64,000 nucleotides of DNA from Massilia sp. erpn. GTDB lineage: Bacteria; Pseudomonadota; Gammaproteobacteria; Burkholderiales; Burkholderiaceae_D. A program made the position numbers and the translations under genes. Below are positions 48,085-56,572 of the stretch, piece after piece. The stretch covers positions 930,001 to 994,000 of the forward strand of contig NZ_CP053748.1 in assembly GCF_024400215.1 (NCBI RefSeq), given 5' to 3'. Under the pieces are notes generated by a model. The model worked only from the letters and a program-made list of their open reading frames with translations, had not been told where the DNA came from and did not search any database. Position 1 is the stretch's first letter; each line of letters starts with the position of its first letter.

Positions 48085-48171
48085 ATGTTTCTCAACAAAA
48101 GACACAATGTCACCCACCGCGGCTCGATTGAGGCCTGGCTGTGGCGACGCTGGCAATCGTTGGCTAACTAA
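48085..48171 (+). CDS. trpL: trp operon leader peptide
   Basis: 28 codons, MFLNKRHNV...[13 protein letters not shown], with Trp at positions 18, 20 and 23. Three Trp codons within six, followed by overlapping hairpins and a T run before trpE, are the mark of ribosome-mediated attenuation. No strong ribosome site was seen upstream of the ATG. Confidence 0.8.
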   Translation: MFLNKRHNVTHRGSIEAWLWRRWQSLAN

Positions 48172-48226
48172 GCCGTATTGATTGCTGCCGTTGCGTTCCC
48201 ACGCGTTCGCTCCTGGCAGGTTTTTT
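48153..48226 (+). promoter_or_regulatory. trp attenuator
   Basis: Hairpin A: GCAATC (48153-48158) with GATTGC (48180-48185), continued by GGCT/AGCC (48162-48165/48171-48174). Hairpin B: CTGCC (48185-48189) with GGCAG (48215-48219), followed by GTTTTTT to 48226. The two share the base at 48185 and crowd each other, so they are alternatives. Ribosome stalling at the Trp codons, which lie just before hairpin A, would decide which forms. The inner pairing of B is imperfect. Confidence 0.65.
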
Positions 48227-48275
48227 GAACCTCACCGCCACCACCACATCCAAAGCTGGCGGAATGGAGAGAAGC

Positions 48276-49772
48276 ATGACCGAACTCGAATTCAAATCGC
48301 TGGCCAAAGAAGGCTATAACCGTATTCCCCTGATCGCGGAAGCTTTCGCCGATCTCGAAACGCCCCTGACCCTGTACCTCAAGCTGGCCCAGATCCAGAA
48401 CAACGGCAAGAACACCTTCCTACTAGAATCGGTAGTGGGCGGCGAACGCTTCGGCCGCTATTCCTTCATCGGCCTGCCCGCCAGCACGGTGCTGCGTACC
48501 ACCGGCAACCGCACCGAGGTCGTCAAGCACGGCGAGGTGATCGAGACGCATGAAGGCAATCCGCTGGAATTCATCGAGTCCTTCCAGGCCCGCTTCAAAG
48601 TGGCCCTGCGTCCCGGCATGCCGCGCTTCTGCGGCGGCCTGGCCGGCTACTTCGGCTACGACACCGTGCGCCATATCGAGAAGAAGCTGGCGCACACCCA
48701 GCCGAAGGATGATCTGGGCCTGCCCGACATCCAGCTGATGGTGACGGAAGAGCTGGCGGTGATCGACAACCTGTCCGGCAAGCTGTATCTGATCGTGTAT
48801 GCCGACACGGCGCAGCCGGAGTCCTTCTCCAAAGCGCGCCAGCGCCTGAAAGACTTGCGCGCCCTGCTGCGGCGCGGCGTCGATACGCCGCTCACCTCGG
48901 CCTCGGTGCGCACGGAAATCATCCGCGACTTCAAGAAGGAAGACTATCTGGCCGCTGTCGCCAAGGCCCACGAATATGTGATGGCCGGCGACCTGATGCA
49001 AGTGCAGATCGGCCAGCGCATCCGCAAGCCGTATGTGGATTCGCCACTCAGCCTGTACCGCGCGCTGCGTTCGCTGAATCCTTCGCCATATATGTACTTC
49101 TACAATTTCGGCGATATGCAGATCGTGGGCGCATCGCCGGAAATCCTGGTGCGCAACGAGACCCTGCCGGACGGCGAGAAGAAAGTCACGCTGCGCCCGA
49201 TCGCCGGCACCCGCCCGCGCGGCGCCACGCCGGAACGCGATGCCGAGCTGGCGGAAGAGCTGCTGGCCGATCCGAAGGAAATCGCCGAACACGTGATGCT
49301 GATCGACCTGGCGCGCAATGACCTGGGGCGCATCTCCGACATCGGCACGGTAAAAGTCACCGACCGCCTGGTGATCGAAAAATATTCGCATGTGCAGCAC
49401 ATCGTCTCGAATGTGGAGGGCAAACTGAAAGCAGGCATGTCCAATCTGGACGTGCTGCGCGCCACCTTCCCGGCCGGCACCCTGACCGGCGCGCCAAAAG
49501 TGCGCGCCATGGAAGTGATCGACGAGCTGGAAATTTCCAAGCGCGGCATCTACGGCGGCGCCTGCGGCTATCTCTCCTTTGGCGGCGAGATGGACGTGGC
49601 CATCGCCATCCGCACCGGCGTGATCAAAAACGGCATGCTGCATGTGCAGGCCGCCGCCGGCATCGTGGCCGACTCAATACCGGAGATGGAATGGCAGGAA
49701 ACCGAAAATAAGGCGCGCGCCGTACTGCGCGCCGCCGAACAAGTGCAAGATGGCCTGGATGGGGGGTTCTAA
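48276..49772 (+). CDS. trpE: anthranilate synthase component I
   Basis: 498 residues from the ATG at 48276, which has GGAGAGAAGC just upstream; earlier in-frame starts begin inside the attenuator and are unlikely. The chorismate-binding domain shows [18 protein letters not shown] [29 protein letters not shown], and [10 protein letters not shown]-terminal [16 protein letters not shown] is the tryptophan feedback-site region. It makes anthranilate from chorismate with TrpG ammonia. TrpG starts 1 base after its stop. Confidence 0.97.
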   Translation: MTELEFKSLAKEGYNRIPLIAEAFADLETPLTLYLKLAQIQNNGKNTFLLESVVGGERFGRYSFIGLPASTVLRTTGNRTEVVKHGEVIETHEGNPLEFIESFQARFKVALRPGMPRFCGGLAGYFGYDTVRHIEKKLAHTQPKDDLGLPDIQLMVTEELAVIDNLSGKLYLIVYADTAQPESFSKARQRLKDLRALLRRGVDTPLTSASVRTEIIRDFKKEDYLAAVAKAHEYVMAGDLMQVQIGQRIRKPYVDSPLSLYRALRSLNPSPYMYFYNFGDMQIVGASPEILVRNETLPDGEKKVTLRPIAGTRPRGATPERDAELAEELLADPKEIAEHVMLIDLARNDLGRISDIGTVKVTDRLVIEKYSHVQHIVSNVEGKLKAGMSNLDVLRATFPAGTLTGAPKVRAMEVIDELEISKRGIYGGACGYLSFGGEMDVAIAIRTGVIKNGMLHVQAAAGIVADSIPEMEWQETENKARAVLRAAEQVQDGLDGGF

Positions 49773-49773
49773 C

Positions 49774-50337
49774 ATGCTGCTGATGATCGACAACTACGAC
49801 TCCTTCACCTATAACATCGTGCAGTATTTCGGCGAACTGGGCGAAGACGTGCGCACCTTCCGCAACGATGAAATCACCATCGCGGAAATCGAAGCGCTCA
49901 ATCCCGACCGCATCTGCATTTCGCCCGGCCCGAAAGCGCCGGCGCAGGCGGGCATTTCCGTCGAGGTGCTTAAGCACTTCGCGGGCAAGAAACCTATTCT
50001 CGGCGTTTGCCTGGGCCACCAGGCCATCGGCGAAGCCTTTGGCGGCAACGTCATCCGCGCCAAGCAGGTCATGCATGGCAAAACTTCCTTCATCGCGCAT
50101 ACGGGCGTTGGCGTGTTCAAAAATCTGCCAAGCCCCTTCACGGTCATCCGCTACCACTCGCTGGCTATCGAGCGTGCCTCCCTGCCGTCCTGCCTGGAAG
50201 TGACGGCATGGACCGACGACGGCGAAATCATGGGCGTGCGCCACAAGGAATTCGATATCGAGGGCGTGCAGTTCCACCCCGAGTCGATCCTGTCGGAACA
50301 CGGCCACGCGCTGTTGAAGAATTTCCTCGAACGCTGA
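49774..50337 (+). CDS. trpG: anthranilate synthase component II (glutamine amidotransferase)
   Basis: 187 residues. [19 protein letters not shown] start, [12 protein letters not shown], catalytic Cys79 in [15 protein letters not shown], and the His/Glu pair in [11 protein letters not shown]. It supplies ammonia to TrpE and may also serve folate synthesis (PabA). Confidence 0.97.
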   Translation: MLLMIDNYDSFTYNIVQYFGELGEDVRTFRNDEITIAEIEALNPDRICISPGPKAPAQAGISVEVLKHFAGKKPILGVCLGHQAIGEAFGGNVIRAKQVMHGKTSFIAHTGVGVFKNLPSPFTVIRYHSLAIERASLPSCLEVTAWTDDGEIMGVRHKEFDIEGVQFHPESILSEHGHALLKNFLER

Positions 50338-50403
50338 TTGCTGCGGGACGCCGCGCGTCCTGCACCACCGTTTTGCGCTATTCATTCTATTGAAGGAATT
50401 GTC

Positions 50404-51441
50404 ATGCCAATTAGCCATCAAGAAGCCCTGCTGCGCTGTATCGAACACCGTGAAATCTTTCACGACGAGATGCTGCACCTGTTCCGCCAGATCATGTCCG
50501 GCGAGATGTCGCCCGTGATGATCGCCGCCCTGACCATGGGGCTGCGCGTAAAGAAGGAAACCATCGGCGAAATCACCGCCGCCGCGCAGGTCATGCGCGA
50601 GTTCTCGACCAAGGTGCCGATGGCCGACACCACCAACCTGCTCGACATCGTCGGCACGGGCGGCGACGGCGCGCACACTTTTAATATCTCGACCGCTTCC
50701 ATGTTCGTGGCCGCCTCCGCCGGCGCGCGCGTGGCCAAGCACGGTGGACGCAGCGTGTCTTCCTCCTCCGGCAGCGCCGACCTGATCGAGTCGCTGGGAG
50801 CGAATATCAATCTCAAGCCGGAACAGATCGCGCAGTCGATTGCGCAGAGCGGCATCGGCTTTATGTTCGCGCCGAACCACCATGCGGCGATGAAGTATGC
50901 AGCGCCAGTGCGGCGCGAACTTGGTGTGCGCACCATCTTCAATATTCTGGGGCCGCTGACCAATCCGGCCGGCGCGCCGAATATCCTGATGGGCGTATTC
51001 CACCAGGATCTGGTCGGCATCCAGGTGCGCGTGCTGCAGCGCCTGGGCGCGCAGCACGCCATCGTGGTGTATGGCCGCGACAATATGGATGAAGTGTCGC
51101 TGGGCGCGGGTACCGTGGTGGGCGAGCTGGTGAACGGCACGATCCGCGAGTATGAAATCCATCCGGAGGACTTCGGCCTGCAGATGACGGCCAGCCGCAA
51201 TCTGAAGGTGGCCAATGCGGCGGAATCGAAAACCAAGGTGCTGGAAGCGCTGCAAGGCGTGCCGGGACCGGCCAGCGATATCGTGGCGCTCAACGCCGGC
51301 ACGGCCTTGTATGCGGCCGGCGTTGCCAGCTCGATCGAAGACGGCCTGCAGCGCGCGCGCCAGGCCGTGTCTTCCGGCGCGGCGCTGGCGAAGCTGAAGC
51401 AGTTCGTGGAAGTGACGCAGGCACTGGGCGTAGGCAATTAA
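50404..51441 (+). CDS. trpD: anthranilate phosphoribosyltransferase
   Basis: 345 residues from the ATG at 50404 (after AAGGAATTGTC). [32 protein letters not shown] and [19 protein letters not shown] are family motifs for binding phosphoribosyl pyrophosphate and anthranilate. A 66-bp gap follows trpG. Confidence 0.97.
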   Translation: MPISHQEALLRCIEHREIFHDEMLHLFRQIMSGEMSPVMIAALTMGLRVKKETIGEITAAAQVMREFSTKVPMADTTNLLDIVGTGGDGAHTFNISTASMFVAASAGARVAKHGGRSVSSSSGSADLIESLGANINLKPEQIAQSIAQSGIGFMFAPNHHAAMKYAAPVRRELGVRTIFNILGPLTNPAGAPNILMGVFHQDLVGIQVRVLQRLGAQHAIVVYGRDNMDEVSLGAGTVVGELVNGTIREYEIHPEDFGLQMTASRNLKVANAAESKTKVLEALQGVPGPASDIVALNAGTALYAAGVASSIEDGLQRARQAVSSGAALAKLKQFVEVTQALGVGN

Positions 51442-51450
51442 GGAAGCGCC

Positions 51451-52110
51451 ATGTTCGGCATCCATGACCTGACGCTGTTTATCATTTCCGGCCTGCTGCT
51501 GAATATCATGCCAGGGCCGGATTCGCTGCTCATCATGGCGCGCAGCGCGACCCAAGGCTGGCGCGCGGGTTGCGCGGCGGCCCTGGGCATCGGCACGGGC
51601 ACCATGGTGCATGTGCTGGCTGCGGCGGTGGGCCTGTCCGCCCTGCTGGCGACATCGGCCGCCGCTTTCAATGCGGTGAAATGGGTGGGCGCCGCTTACA
51701 TCGTGTACTGCGGCATCGGCATGCTGCGCGCGCGGCTGAAGAACGACACTGACACGGCGCAACAGCAGGCACAGGCGGCAGCCACCGCTGCGCGCACCCT
51801 GCCCTATGGCCGCATCTTCGCCCAGGGCTTTCTGACCAATGTGCTGAATCCGAAAGTGGCGCTGTTCTTCCTCGCCTTCGTGCCGCAGTTTATCGATGCA
51901 GGTGCGCCCAACAAGGCGCTGGCTTTTGTGATCCTGGGCTGCATCTTCAACTTCAACGGCATGTTGTGGTGCAACGGCCTGGCCGTGTTCACCGCATTTG
52001 CCAGCGACCGTCTGAAAGTCAAACCGCTGGTGGCCTTGTGGCTGAACCGCGTGATCGGCGGCCTTTTCCTCGCGCTGGGTGCACGCCTGGCCCTATCCGA
52101 ACAACATTGA
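51451..52110 (+). CDS. LysE-family amino acid exporter inside the trp operon
   Basis: 219 residues, six membrane segments, LysE/RhtB superfamily: [19 protein letters not shown] start, [16 protein letters not shown], then [21 protein letters not shown]. The family exports amino acids such as lysine, threonine, homoserine or homoserine lactones. It starts 9 bp after trpD and ends 10 bp before trpC, so it is translated in the same mRNA. Export of tryptophan or an aromatic intermediate is an inference from place only. Confidence 0.9.
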   Translation: MFGIHDLTLFIISGLLLNIMPGPDSLLIMARSATQGWRAGCAAALGIGTGTMVHVLAAAVGLSALLATSAAAFNAVKWVGAAYIVYCGIGMLRARLKNDTDTAQQQAQAAATAARTLPYGRIFAQGFLTNVLNPKVALFFLAFVPQFIDAGAPNKALAFVILGCIFNFNGMLWCNGLAVFTAFASDRLKVKPLVALWLNRVIGGLFLALGARLALSEQH

Positions 52111-52120
52111 GAGCAAGAGC

Positions 52121-52921
52121 ATGTCCGACATTCTGAATCAAATCCTGGCCGTAAAAGCCGACGAGGTGGCTGCGGCCAAAAAGCACCGCAGCCTGGAAAG
52201 CCTGCGCCGCGAAGTGGAAAGCGACAAGGAGGCGCGCGCCGCCATCCGCGGCTTTGAAGCGAGCCTGCGCAAGCGCATCGATGCCGGCGCGGCCGGCGTG
52301 ATCGCCGAAGTGAAAAAGGCCTCGCCCTCGAAAGGCGTGCTGCGCGCCGACTTCCGTCCGGCCGACATCGCGGCCAGCTATGCGGGCAATGGCGCGGCTT
52401 GCCTGTCGGTGCTGACCGACGAGCAGTTCTTCCAGGGCGCCACCGAGTATTTGCAGCAGGCGCGCGCCGCCTGCACCATTCCCGTGCTGCGCAAGGACTT
52501 CATGGTCGATATGTACCAGATCTATGAAGCGCGTGCCATGGGTGCAGACTGCATCCTGCTCATCGTGGCGGCACTGGACCATGGCCTGATGGCCGAAATG
52601 GAAGCCTGCTCCCATGAACTGGGCATGGACGTGCTGATCGAATCGCACGACGGCGATGAACTGGCCGCCGCGCTCAAACTGAATAGCCGCCTGATCGGCA
52701 TCAACAACCGCAATCTGCGCACTTTCGAAACCTCGCTCGACACCACGCTCGGCCTGCTGCCACGCATTCCGAAAGAACGCCTGGTGATTACCGAATCGGG
52801 CATCCTGAATGGCGACGATGTGAAGCGCATGCGCGACGCCGACGTGCACTCCTTCCTGGTGGGCGAGGCCTTCATGCGCGCCGCCGATCCGGGCGCGGAA
52901 CTGAGCCGCCTGTTTGCCTGA
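52121..52921 (+). CDS. trpC: indole-3-glycerol phosphate synthase
   Basis: 266 residues from the ATG at 52121. [16 protein letters not shown] start, [54 protein letters not shown] and ITESGI are the TIM-barrel active-site segments. It closes the indole ring. trpF, trpB and trpA are not in the window. Confidence 0.97.
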   Translation: MSDILNQILAVKADEVAAAKKHRSLESLRREVESDKEARAAIRGFEASLRKRIDAGAAGVIAEVKKASPSKGVLRADFRPADIAASYAGNGAACLSVLTDEQFFQGATEYLQQARAACTIPVLRKDFMVDMYQIYEARAMGADCILLIVAALDHGLMAEMEACSHELGMDVLIESHDGDELAAALKLNSRLIGINNRNLRTFETSLDTTLGLLPRIPKERLVITESGILNGDDVKRMRDADVHSFLVGEAFMRAADPGAELSRLFA

Positions 52922-52936
52922 TCCCGCGCGGCCTGC

Positions 52937-54118
52937 TCAGGCCACGCTGCACCATTCCATCGAGCAGGGGTCGTCGTCCAGTTCGACGCGGTTTCTGCCA
53001 TTCGCCTTGGCACGATAGAGGGCCACGTCGGCCCGTGCCAGCAGATTGTCCAGCGATTCGTGCGAGGAGTATTGGCAGGCGATGCCGATGCTGGCCGTAT
53101 ATGCGGGCAGATGCGCGCCGCGCAATTCGCGCAGCATGTTCTGGATACGCTCGGCGGCGCCGGCCGCTGCCTTCAGCGTCGAATCGGGCAGCAGCACCAC
53201 GAATTCCTCACCGCCGAAACGCGCCACGTAATCGCATTCGCGCACCGCATAACGGATGGCGCCCGCCGCGTGCACCAGGACCTGGTCGCCGGTCGAGTGG
53301 CCATGACGGTCGTTGATTTTCTTGAAGTGGTCGAGATCGATGTGCATCAGCGCCAGTGGACGGCCTTCGCGCCGCAGCAATGCCAGCTGCGCATCATAGC
53401 AAGCGCCGAAACCGCGCCGGTTCAACACATTGGTCAGCGGATCATGGGTGGAGCGGCGTTCCAGCACGATCTGCAAGCGCCGCATCGCCATCATCAGGAA
53501 ACCCACCGCCAGCAACAACGACATCATATTGGCCACGGCCAGATACACGGTGGCCAGGGCGCTGCCTTTTTGCAGATCCACGGTGGACAGGTCTGCGGTC
53601 AGCGCCATGACACCGCGCGCCAGCACCGGCAAGGCTTGCAGCATCAACAGGCCGGTGAAGAAATAGCTGGAGAAGTGGCGCGCGCCGTAGCGCAGCACGG
53701 CCACAATCTGTACTGTGTAGAAGGCAAAGGCGACGGCCGAGAACACGGCGATGCGCAGCGGGAAGCTGGAAATGGCGGCGAACCAGCAGAGCAGCGATGC
53801 GCCGCCCGCCCAGCCGGCATGGAACAGCAGCCAGGAAGGACGGCGGCCCAGCAGCATCTGCGTGCCGAGCATGGCGCGGCCCAGGCCCCACAACACCACG
53901 CCGTTGGCAATCGGCACGATCACCGGATCGGGCAGGATGCCATACAGCTTATACAGCCAGATGCTGGGCGCCAGCGCCAGCAGACCGGCTGCCCACTGGT
54001 CCAGTCCTTGCACTTCGCGGCCTGCGCTGCGATGCACGGAATACAGCACCACGCTCATGACCGCGCACATCAGCGTGGTCATGATCATGATGGTTCTTAC
54101 GTCGAGCGAAGCAAACAT
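52937..54118 (-). CDS. membrane-bound diguanylate cyclase (GGDEF)
   Basis: 393 residues. Six or so N-terminal membrane segments (to about 215), then a GGDEF domain: DPLTNVLNRRG, MHIDLDHFKKINDRHGH, active site GGEEF at 302-306, and the inhibitory I-site RECD at 293-296, five residues before it. It should make c-di-GMP and be subject to product inhibition. It begins 12 bp after the M61 peptidase stop and is the last gene of a five-gene minus-strand run. The sensor input of the membrane part is unknown. Confidence 0.93.
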   Translation of the reverse strand: MFASLDVRTIMIMTTLMCAVMSVVLYSVHRSAGREVQGLDQWAAGLLALAPSIWLYKLYGILPDPVIVPIANGVVLWGLGRAMLGTQMLLGRRPSWLLFHAGWAGGASLLCWFAAISSFPLRIAVFSAVAFAFYTVQIVAVLRYGARHFSSYFFTGLLMLQALPVLARGVMALTADLSTVDLQKGSALATVYLAVANMMSLLLAVGFLMMAMRRLQIVLERRSTHDPLTNVLNRRGFGACYDAQLALLRREGRPLALMHIDLDHFKKINDRHGHSTGDQVLVHAAGAIRYAVRECDYVARFGGEEFVVLLPDSTLKAAAGAAERIQNMLRELRGAHLPAYTASIGIACQYSSHESLDNLLARADVALYRAKANGRNRVELDDDPCSMEWCSVA

Positions 54119-54130
54119 GCGTAGGCGGAA

Positions 54131-55960
54131 TTACACTGCCGTCGGACGCTTCGGTCCCGTGCCTTTCTTTTTGGCTTCGTCTAGCGCAATGCTCACGCCC
54201 GGCGCACGGTCGCCTTCGAGCTGCACGCTGAACGTCAGCAGCTCATCGCGGCGGAAGGCATGGATCTCCACCGTATCGCCAACCTTGTAACGTGCCAACA
54301 GGCCTTCCAGGTTGGATGGGCTGCCGGTCACGCGCAGGCCATCGACCGCCACCAGCAGGTCGCCCGCCGACAGGCCAGCGCGGTGCGCCGCGCCGCCTTC
54401 ATGCACACTGGCCAGCTTGCAGTCGGCGCCGTCGCGGCCAATGTTCACGTCCAGGCTAGGCTTGGTGCGCTTGCGCTCATCGCTGTATTTGACGCCGAAT
54501 GGCGCCAGCAGCTTGGCCAGCGGCAGGTCTTCGGTGCCGCGAATATAGCGCTCGAAGAAGGACTTCAGCTTCATGCCGCTGATTTCGTCGAACAGGGCTT
54601 CCACTTCGGCTGGGGTCACGCCGCGCGCGCCGCCCTGGTAGAAGTCGCGGCCATAGCGCTGCCACAGAGCCAGCATGATGTCGTCCAGTGAACGCTTGCC
54701 GGCGGTCTTGGCGCGGATGGTCAGATCCAGCGCCAGGCCGATCAGCGAGCCCTTGGTGTAGTAGCTGACGATGGAATTCGGCGCGTTCTCGTCCTGGCGG
54801 TAGTATTTGCCCCAGGCGTCGAAGCTGGAATCGGCCACGCTTTGCTTGGTGCGGCCAGCGCCGCGCAGCACGCCGTTGACGGTTTTGCCGAGCAGCTTGT
54901 AATAGGCAGGCTCGCTCATCAGGCCAGCGCGCACCAGCAGCAGGTCGTCGTAATAGCTGGTGAAGCCTTCGAAGAGCCACAGTAGCGGAGTGTAGTTCTC
55001 CACCTGCAGATCGTAAGGCGCGAAGACGGCAGGCTTGATGCGCTTGACGTTCCAGGTGTGGAAGTATTCGTGGCTGCACAGGCCGAGGAATTTCATATAG
55101 CCCTCGCCCGGCTCCTTGCTCTGCTGGGCGGTGGTGGGCAGGTCGGCGCGGGCGCAGATCAGGGCGGTGGAGGCGCGGTGTTCCAGGCCGCCGTAGCCGT
55201 CGCCCACGGCCATGGTCATGAAGACGTAGCGCTCCATTGGCGCTTTCTTCGTTTTCGGCTCGAAGAAGGCGATCTGGGTTTCGCAGATGGCTTTCAGGTC
55301 GGCGCTCAGGCGGGCCATATCCAGGTTCGGCACGCGGCCGGTGATCACGATGTCGTGCGGGATGCCGTTGGCCTTGAAGCTGGCGAGCGCGAAGTCGCCC
55401 ATTTCGACCGGGCTGTCGATCAGTTCATCGTAATTGGCAGCGGCATACGTGCCGAAGCCATAGCGCTTGGCCTTCAGTTCCTTGAGCGCGGTCGCCACAC
55501 GCCAGCTGCGCGCCGCTTCGTCCGCGGGACGCTGGATATCGACCACATGCTCCGCCGCCTCCTGGCCAACCACGCGCAGGAAGACGCTGGTGCCATTGAA
55601 GAAACCGTGGCTACGGTCGAGGTGGGCGGCGCGCACCGACAGATCCCAGGCATAGACTTCGTAATGCACGATCAGCTTGCCTTTGACCGGGGCGGCTTGC
55701 CAGGAATGCTTATCCAGCTTGGTCAGCGCCACGGCCTCGCCATTCGACTCAGCGCTGATCCGCACGATATTGCGCGAGAATTCGCGGATCATATAGCTGC
55801 CGGGAATCCAGGCCGGCAGCGCCAGGATCTGTCCTTCCGCGGCGGGCGCATCGACGGTCAGCGTCACTTGGTACAAATGGGCGGGCAAGTCTTTGCCGAC
55901 GATGGCGTAAGCGATGCCTGACTTTTTCTGGATGGTTTTCTTTTGTGTGGTCTTGATCAT
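54131..55960 (-). CDS. M61 family peptidase with PDZ domain
   Basis: 609 residues. N-terminal beta domain, then the M61 thermolysin-like catalytic domain with HEYFH at 297-301 followed by WNVKRIKP, the downstream LWLFEGFTSYYDDL with the third zinc-ligand-type Glu, and a C-terminal PDZ domain (about 500-590; HRAGLSAGDLLVAVDGLRV). The family includes glycyl aminopeptidases. No signal peptide is seen; the N-terminus is Lys-rich. It overlaps the end of the MocA-like gene by 4 bases. Confidence 0.9.
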   Translation of the reverse strand: MIKTTQKKTIQKKSGIAYAIVGKDLPAHLYQVTLTVDAPAAEGQILALPAWIPGSYMIREFSRNIVRISAESNGEAVALTKLDKHSWQAAPVKGKLIVHYEVYAWDLSVRAAHLDRSHGFFNGTSVFLRVVGQEAAEHVVDIQRPADEAARSWRVATALKELKAKRYGFGTYAAANYDELIDSPVEMGDFALASFKANGIPHDIVITGRVPNLDMARLSADLKAICETQIAFFEPKTKKAPMERYVFMTMAVGDGYGGLEHRASTALICARADLPTTAQQSKEPGEGYMKFLGLCSHEYFHTWNVKRIKPAVFAPYDLQVENYTPLLWLFEGFTSYYDDLLLVRAGLMSEPAYYKLLGKTVNGVLRGAGRTKQSVADSSFDAWGKYYRQDENAPNSIVSYYTKGSLIGLALDLTIRAKTAGKRSLDDIMLALWQRYGRDFYQGGARGVTPAEVEALFDEISGMKLKSFFERYIRGTEDLPLAKLLAPFGVKYSDERKRTKPSLDVNIGRDGADCKLASVHEGGAAHRAGLSAGDLLVAVDGLRVTGSPSNLEGLLARYKVGDTVEIHAFRRDELLTFSVQLEGDRAPGVSIALDEAKKKGTGPKRPTAV

Positions 55961-56556
55961 AGTAGGTCGGATGGGGTGTCGATATCCAGCAGTATGCCGG
56001 AATCTTCCACCACCACTTCATTGACAGGAAAATTCTTGACGATGGCGCGCGCGCCCTGATCGCCTTCCAGCGCCAGCAGCAGCGGCAGATGGCGGCGGCC
56101 GAAAGCGACGGGATTGCCGCGCCGGCCTTGGTGGATGGGGGCGGCAATATCGGCCCCCAGCTCCACCGTCCGCGCCAGCGCGGCCATGGTGGCAGGCTTC
56201 ACATAGGGCATATCGCCCAGCGCCAGCAGCCAGCCGGACGCTTGCGGCGCCTGGCGCAAGCCATGCACCAGCGAAGCAGCCATACCCTGCGCGGCCTGCG
56301 GGCAGACGCTCACTTCGCAGCCCAGGCCGCGCAGCAGGGCGGCGCTTTCTTCGTCTTCGGGACGCACCACCGCGACCACGCGCGATAGCGTGGCCAGCAT
56401 ATTGCGCGCGCTGGCCTCCAGCACGCTGGTATGGCAGGAGGCCTCGCCGGGTGCGGCAGCGCGGGAAGGCAAGGCTTGCAGCAGCTTGTTGCGCGCGCCG
56501 GCCGGGTCGAAGCGGATGCCGCGCCCGGCCGCCAGCAGAATGCCGACGATGCTCAC
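55957..56556 (-). CDS. MocA-like molybdenum cofactor cytidylyltransferase
   Basis: 199 residues from a GTG at 56556. Nucleotidyltransferase start GILLAAGRGIRFDPAGARNKLL, then LLALGDMPYVKPATM and RRGNPVAFGRRHLPLL are typical of MocA/MobA-like proteins. MocA adds CMP to molybdopterin, giving the dinucleotide cofactor used by xanthine/aldehyde-oxidase enzymes. It lies 16 bp after the gene of exactly such an enzyme, so it probably matures that enzyme. Confidence 0.87.
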   Translation of the reverse strand: MSIVGILLAAGRGIRFDPAGARNKLLQALPSRAAAPGEASCHTSVLEASARNMLATLSRVVAVVRPEDEESAALLRGLGCEVSVCPQAAQGMAASLVHGLRQAPQASGWLLALGDMPYVKPATMAALARTVELGADIAAPIHQGRRGNPVAFGRRHLPLLLALEGDQGARAIVKNFPVNEVVVEDSGILLDIDTPSDLL

Positions 56557-56572
56557 GCTGCTGCCGCCATCA

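Noticed and set aside
48225..48275. Upstream in-frame starts for trpE
   Set aside because: The first lies in the attenuator T run; the ATG at 48276 has a good ribosome site and gives the family N-terminus.
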